From NCBI GenBank assembly GCA_021776805.1, contig JAJFFD010000054.1:1-64000 (forward strand): a DNA stretch of 64,000 nt, written 5' to 3'. Made by a program: the position numbers and the translations under genes. Positions 59,999 to 64,000 of the stretch are shown here, in pieces; position 1 is the first letter of the stretch; each line of letters starts with the position of its first letter. The notes under the pieces are model-generated. The model did no database searches. It was not told where the DNA came from and saw nothing but the letters and a program-made list of their open reading frames with translations. This stretch comes from Planctomycetota bacterium (GTDB lineage Bacteria; Planctomycetota; UBA1135; UBA2386).

Positions 59999-60559
59999 AT
60001 GTCTCGTCCCCAAAACTCCACTGAGATCGATAGTCTGAGCCTCGTGGCCTTCAACAGGGCCATGTCAGAGCACGCCGAGGGACTCAAGTCCTATGCAGCG
60101 CGCATGCTCAGCGACTCGATTCTCGCCGAGGACGTGACGCAGGATGCCTTCCTTGCCCTCTATCGACACTTGAGCCAAGTCCCCTCCTCGGCCTTTCGGC
60201 CATGGCTTTATCGGGTGACCCGTAATCTCTGCCTGGATCACCTGCGTCGACGCAAGTTCAAGCTGCGTCTCTTCCGCGACGTCAACAAGGACGACGAACG
60301 GCCCCATGTGCCCGTCGATCTCAATGCTGACCGCCCGGATCAGATCGCTGAATCCCGCGAAGCGCAGGCAGCAATGGAGGAGGCTATTGAGCAACTGCCG
60401 CCCCGCTTTCGCGAGGCCTTCCTTCTCTGCGAGATGCAAGGTCTCAGCTACGAGGATGCAGCTTCCGTTCTGGGTTGCCCAGTGAAGACAGTTTCCACAC
60501 GCTTATTCAGAGCCCGTCAACGTTTTCGTGCCGCCCTCACCGAGCACATCAAGATGTGA
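59999..60559 (+). CDS. ECF-type RNA polymerase sigma factor
   Basis: 186 residues (a GTG at 59993 would add two). Region 2: YAARMLSDSILAEDVTQDAFLALYRHL and FRPWLYRVTRNLCLDHLRRRK. Region 4: AIEQLPPRFREAFLLCEMQGLSYEDAASVLGCPVKTVSTRLFRARQ. It has no region 3, as expected for ECF. The downstream gene encodes a zinc-finger anti-sigma factor, so this is a classic membrane-signal pair. Confidence 0.94.
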   Translation: MSRPQNSTEIDSLSLVAFNRAMSEHAEGLKSYAARMLSDSILAEDVTQDAFLALYRHLSQVPSSAFRPWLYRVTRNLCLDHLRRRKFKLRLFRDVNKDDERPHVPVDLNADRPDQIAESREAQAAMEEAIEQLPPRFREAFLLCEMQGLSYEDAASVLGCPVKTVSTRLFRARQRFRAALTEHIKM

Positions 60560-60567
60560 GGACGACC

Positions 60568-61632
60568 ATGACCTGCAACCGCTACGCCTACCAACTGTCT
60601 CTACACCTCGATGGCCGTCTCTCGAGCGCACGCCGAGAGGCCTTACTCTCGCATTTGACCAGCTGCGACTCCTGTCAGGGTCTTTGGTCCGAAATGCAGA
60701 AGGCCCAGGAGCTCGCTTTGAGCTTGCCCTATGAGAGTGTCACTCAGGACTTCCGCGAGAGCCTATTCGATAGGATTCGTGCCGGCGAAGGAACGCCAGA
60801 AGCTATCTTCCACGAACCGGTCCCCAAGCTGGTCAAGCTGCGCTATCTGGCGACAGGAGCGGCAGCGGCGGCAGTCATTTTGCTCGGCTTCAACCTCGCC
60901 GGTGCTTGGCCATCCGGCCAGCAGGAAAACTTCTCCCAGCCAGCGGGAACCAATGAAGTCCTTGCCAGTGGCCTGGACGACGAGTTCCGGCCCTTCAATG
61001 CCACCTATGTGGCAGAAGCCGGCGCCAACGGCGTTACGAGATCCATCGACGACTTGAAGTTCTTCAGCACGGAACTGTCTAAGAAGATCGACCAGATGCC
61101 GCCGCATCAGCTCCTCCGCGAGGATGCGCAGCTCACAACGCTGCTAAAGGAAGCCCGCGGATCGGTTGGCCTCATGCGCTCCATGCAAGAATGGGAGATC
61201 ATCTCGCTACCGAGCAACTTCGCCGCCGAACTGCGCTTCATGGAGTCGAGCCTTCGCCAATTCGAATCTGCAGAGAATGTGCAAGAGTTCCGCTTCGCCC
61301 TCGAGCAACTTGCTCGAGTCAAGGTCGAACACATGCGCGATCCCTTTCAAGTCCTCTGCTGCCAGAACCAGGAAGAGTTCTTTGCCCTCTACAGCTCCAT
61401 GGTGGAACGTAACCCGGACATCGGTCGAGTGCTGAAGGTAGTCGCTCCGCAGAATATGCAGCTTCAGAATATGGAGCCCACCGGCGGATCTCCCCAAGGC
61501 AGAAGGTTCTTGCGGATGCAGTTTCGGATCTCGAGCGGGAGCCCGCGAGGCCACGGGCATCAGGGCCCCAGTGCGGCGACCGAGGACGTCGAGATCAAGG
61601 TCGAAGAGAAGCGTCTCCGCAAGCAGAAGTAG
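60568..61632 (+). CDS. Zinc-finger anti-sigma factor, membrane anchored
   Basis: 354 residues from ATG 60568 with GAGG upstream. The ZAS motif is present: LSLHLDGRLSSARREALLSHLTSCDSCQG (His-x3-Cys-x2-Cys). A membrane helix (LRYLATGAAAAAVILLGFNLAG) lies at about residues 92-113, and the outside part is about 240 residues, long for the family, with many helices and a Gly/Arg-rich end. It would hold the ECF factor until an envelope signal degrades it. Nine bases after the sigma gene. Confidence 0.88.
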   Translation: MTCNRYAYQLSLHLDGRLSSARREALLSHLTSCDSCQGLWSEMQKAQELALSLPYESVTQDFRESLFDRIRAGEGTPEAIFHEPVPKLVKLRYLATGAAAAAVILLGFNLAGAWPSGQQENFSQPAGTNEVLASGLDDEFRPFNATYVAEAGANGVTRSIDDLKFFSTELSKKIDQMPPHQLLREDAQLTTLLKEARGSVGLMRSMQEWEIISLPSNFAAELRFMESSLRQFESAENVQEFRFALEQLARVKVEHMRDPFQVLCCQNQEEFFALYSSMVERNPDIGRVLKVVAPQNMQLQNMEPTGGSPQGRRFLRMQFRISSGSPRGHGHQGPSAATEDVEIKVEEKRLRKQK

Positions 61633-61740
61633 CCTGGCCCTCTCTAGATCGAGAGAACACAGGATTCTCCTTTCGGATCTGCGATCGGATCCGTAGGACT
61701 GCGCCCCTCATACCTTTAGCCAGAGGCGGCAGCAGCCACC

Positions 61741-63306
61741 ATGATCGCAAGCCTTCTCATCCTTCTCGCCGGGCTCGGCTTTCAAGATCCACAACAGCGG
61801 GTAGCTCAGATCAGCGCCTCAGCACCAGAATTGGCTGAGAGCATCACGATCGGTAGCTCCGAGGGAGGCCAGCCGATTACGGCGGTCAAACTGTCCGGCA
61901 AGGACGGTCCAGCAGAAAGTGATCGACCGGGCATCCTGATTCTAGCAGGCGCACACGGTACCCATCGTCTAGGCAGCGATCTCGCCATCTGGCAGATGGA
62001 AAAGATGCTTGCGGACTACGCAGAGGGCGGGGCAAGCAAGGCGCTGCTTGACCAACATGTGGTCTACGTAATTCCGCTTCTCAACCCCGACGGACGTTCA
62101 CTTGATCGCAGCGGCAACGCTGCCGCCATGGATCTCGATCGGGACGGCAAGACTGACGAAGACGGCCATGACGATCTGAATGGAGACAGCCAAGTCAGCC
62201 AGATGCGCTGGCTCGATCCAGAAGGAGAATGGTTGATCGACGCTGAGGACCCGCGCTTGATGCGCAAGGCGGATCCCAGCAAGGGCGAGCGGGGCCTATA
62301 CATGCTCGCTGTCGAAGCGCGCGATAACGATGGCGATGAGGAGCGTTCCGAAGACGCGAGCCAAGGCGTGCAAGTGCACCGCAATTTCTCGCATCGCTTC
62401 GATGAGTTTGACCGCAGCACCGGCCCCTTCCCCATGAGTGAGCCCGAGTCTCGCGCGCTCGCTGACTTCCTCAACGAACGCCGCCACATAAGCCTGGCCT
62501 TTGTCTACGGCCCGGACAACAACCTGCTTGGTAAAGTAACGACGGACAAACCAAAGCCTCGAGTTCAGCTCACGGGCTATCTCGAGGAAGACAAAGAGCT
62601 CTTCGAGCAGGCTGGCGAGATCTACCGCGAACTCACCGGTCGCGAGGGCGACGGCAACCCACGTCATGATGGCAGCCCCTGGTCCTGGCTCTACTTTCAG
62701 CTTGGCGCGACAACCTTCGCCAACGATGTCTGGCAGGTTCCAACACCAACTGCGGCAGAGAAGAAGGACGGCGCAAGCGCAGAGTCAACACGGCTCGCGC
62801 ATTGCGATAGCGCTGGCGCCGGGTTCGTTGCTTGGACCGAAGTCGATCACCCGGATCTGGGCAAAGTCGAGGTAGGCGGATTCGTCCAAGGGCAAGACTG
62901 GACATTGATGCCCGCCGAAGGGCGTGAAGAACTCTTTGACAAGCAGCACCAATTCTTCAGCGCCATGATTGAGCGCCTGCCCAAGGTGCAGATCGCGAGC
63001 TTTACCAAGAAGGTCCTGCCAGGGGGAGCTTTCGAGCTGGAAGCGGCCATCGAAAACAGCGGCCGCTGGAGCACCCTCAGCGCTCAAGCAGAACGCACAC
63101 GTCGATTCTCGACACCTCGCCTCAAACTCAACCTAGGCGGCGCCGAACTGCTCGCCGGTAGAGCGATTCAGCGCTGCGATAACCTCGCCGGGCTCGGGGG
63201 TCGCCAGACTTTCAAGTGGATCGTCAGCGGCAACCAAGGCCTGAAGGTCAGACTCCAACTCGAAGTGGAACCCAGCGGCAAAGACAGCAAGGAGGTGACA
63301 CTGTGA
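61741..63306 (+). CDS. M14-like protein with damaged metal site, secreted
   Basis: 521 residues. A signal-peptide-like start (MIASLLILLAGLGFQ) is followed by a carboxypeptidase fold: ESITIGSSEGGQPI, LILAGAHGTHRLGSD, YVIPLLNPDGR and QVHRNFSHRFDE. The metal motif HxxE is replaced by H72-G-T-H75, and the later His is replaced in FVYGPDNNLL, so catalysis is doubtful. An Asp/Asn-rich insert (DLDRDGKTDEDGHDDLNGDS) looks like calcium-binding EF-hand/dockerin loops. It overlaps the next M14 gene by four bases. It may be a pseudoenzyme or bind its substrate only. Confidence 0.78.
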   Translation: MIASLLILLAGLGFQDPQQRVAQISASAPELAESITIGSSEGGQPITAVKLSGKDGPAESDRPGILILAGAHGTHRLGSDLAIWQMEKMLADYAEGGASKALLDQHVVYVIPLLNPDGRSLDRSGNAAAMDLDRDGKTDEDGHDDLNGDSQVSQMRWLDPEGEWLIDAEDPRLMRKADPSKGERGLYMLAVEARDNDGDEERSEDASQGVQVHRNFSHRFDEFDRSTGPFPMSEPESRALADFLNERRHISLAFVYGPDNNLLGKVTTDKPKPRVQLTGYLEEDKELFEQAGEIYRELTGREGDGNPRHDGSPWSWLYFQLGATTFANDVWQVPTPTAAEKKDGASAESTRLAHCDSAGAGFVAWTEVDHPDLGKVEVGGFVQGQDWTLMPAEGREELFDKQHQFFSAMIERLPKVQIASFTKKVLPGGAFELEAAIENSGRWSTLSAQAERTRRFSTPRLKLNLGGAELLAGRAIQRCDNLAGLGGRQTFKWIVSGNQGLKVRLQLEVEPSGKDSKEVTL

Positions 63307-64000
63307 TCACCAGCCTCACCAAAGGACTCCGTTTTCTCCTCCCAGTAGTCTTGACTGTGACCGCGCTGAGCGCCCAGGCACGCAAGGAGTTCAAACTTCC
63401 ACTGCACTGGAATCGCCTCTACGATTACGACGAGGTCTCTGAAATCAGCGCCCGGATTGCTGCGACCTGGCCGACCATGGTGTCTCGCATCAGCATTGGC
63501 AAGAGCTTCGAAGGCAGGGAGATGTGGCTTCTCGTGGTCAACAACCCGAATACGGGCTCCGACATGGCCAAGCCCGCCTTCTACTCGGATGCCAACATTC
63601 ACGGCAACGAAGTGCAAGGCGCCGAGACCAATCTCTATCTGGTCTGGTACCTCCTCGAGCACTATGGAAAGGTCGAGAAGATCACCGACTTGGTCGACCG
63701 CGTCTCGTTCTACATCCTGCTCAGCGTCAATCCAGACGGCCGCGCGGCATGGTTCAGAGACCCCAACACCTCTTCATCCCAGCGATCACCACAAAAGCCG
63801 GTGGATGACGATCGTGACGGGCTCTTTGACGAAGACCCGGCCGAGGACATCAACGGCGACGGTGAAATCACATCCATGCGCCAGAAGGTCCCTCTTGGAG
63901 AAGGCAACTTCCGCGAGTCACCCGACTACCCGGGAATGATGGAGCGCGTCAGCGGAGACACCGAGGGTGACTACATCATGCTCGGGCAAGAGGGCATCGA
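63303..64000 (+). CDS. Secreted M14-family zinc carboxypeptidase, N-terminal part (cut by right edge)
   Basis: At least 232 residues from a GTG start that overlaps the upstream stop, continuing past the window. The signal peptide MITSLTKGLRFLLPVVLTVTALSAQ is followed by RISIGKSFEGREMWLLVVNN, then H100-G-N-E103 in DANIHGNEVQGAE (intact zinc site) and LLSVNPDGR. The same acidic insert as in its neighbour is seen (VDDDRDGLFDEDPAEDINGDG). It probably cleaves C-terminal residues outside the cell. The preceding gene is likely a diverged paralogue. Confidence 0.9.
   Translation, partial: MITSLTKGLRFLLPVVLTVTALSAQARKEFKLPLHWNRLYDYDEVSEISARIAATWPTMVSRISIGKSFEGREMWLLVVNNPNTGSDMAKPAFYSDANIHGNEVQGAETNLYLVWYLLEHYGKVEKITDLVDRVSFYILLSVNPDGRAAWFRDPNTSSSQRSPQKPVDDDRDGLFDEDPAEDINGDGEITSMRQKVPLGEGNFRESPDYPGMMERVSGDTEGDYIMLGQEGI

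Noticed and set aside
1-64000. CRISPR arrays, IS elements, prophage genes, rRNA, tRNA
   Set aside because: No direct-repeat arrays, transposase or integrase frames, or structural RNA signatures were recognised by reading.

Overview
The window looks like a chromosomal segment of a flagellated, diderm (Gram-negative-type) bacterium of moderately high GC (about 58-60% by eye). P-ring and L-ring genes (flgI, flgH), lipoproteins and many secreted hydrolases whose signal peptides end in Ala-Gln point to an outer membrane. The mixture of secreted proteins of unknown function, FliA/WhiG-type sigma factors, FlhF/FlhG, sigma-54-type flagellar promoters and a c-di-GMP riboswitch fits a planctomycete-like or deltaproteobacterium-like lineage. 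I lean to Planctomycetota, but the sequence alone does not settle this. No rRNA, tRNA, CRISPR array, insertion sequence or prophage was recognised.

Layout. 1-7.4 kb: start of a TerC-type membrane protein running off the left edge, then secreted or membrane proteins of unknown role, a MOSC protein, an SDR epimerase and ribosomal protein L33. 7.4-13.4 kb: an SDR/enoyl-CoA hydratase/acyl-CoA dehydrogenase operon, motAB on the opposite strand, and a phenylacetate-CoA-ligase-like gene. The electron acceptor for the dehydrogenase may be EtfAB, encoded at 46.5-48.2 kb. 13.4-17.6 kb: DUF445 protein, secreted PDZ-like protein, argS, apt. 17.6-21.8 kb: a signalling island with a GCCGATAA (sigma-28-like) box, a c-di-GMP-I riboswitch and a FliA-family sigma factor with an 80-residue Lys/Ala-rich tail, followed by an HDOD protein, CheY, a CheC-like/pseudo-receiver protein and a DHp-only mini-kinase fragment.

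21.8-45.5 kb: a nearly continuous flagellar cluster in export-gate-to-hook order: fliO-fliP-fliQ-fliR-flhB-flhA-flhF-flhG-(small membrane protein)-fliA-(two small proteins)-(two lipoproteins)-[flgM-like, opposite strand]-fliK-flgD-flgE-flgF-flgG-flgA-flgH-flgI-flgJ-flgN-flgK-flgL-(small protein). Good sigma-54 (-24/-12) sites lie just upstream of fliO and fliK, so the cluster reads as two sigma-54 operons with a FliA/FlgM checkpoint between them. fliF/G/M/N, fliE, flgB/C, fliI and flagellin are not in the window.

45.5-51.6 kb: GNAT protein, etfBA, then on the minus strand prfB (with its programmed +1 frameshift), purH and a YggS-type PLP protein. 51.8-58.1 kb, minus strand: secreted M24 and M1 peptidases with a membrane protein, a Fis-type regulator and a DUF4097-like lipoprotein. 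58.1-64 kb, plus strand: a zinc-ribbon/TM/helical-repeat/aspartic-protease fusion, an ECF sigma/anti-sigma pair, and two M14-like proteins, the first with damaged metal ligands and the second running off the right edge.

The most interesting unit is the riboswitch-sigma locus. It suggests that c-di-GMP controls, at the RNA level, an alternative FliA-family sigma factor with a histone-H1-like DNA-binding tail, placed directly before the flagellar operons.
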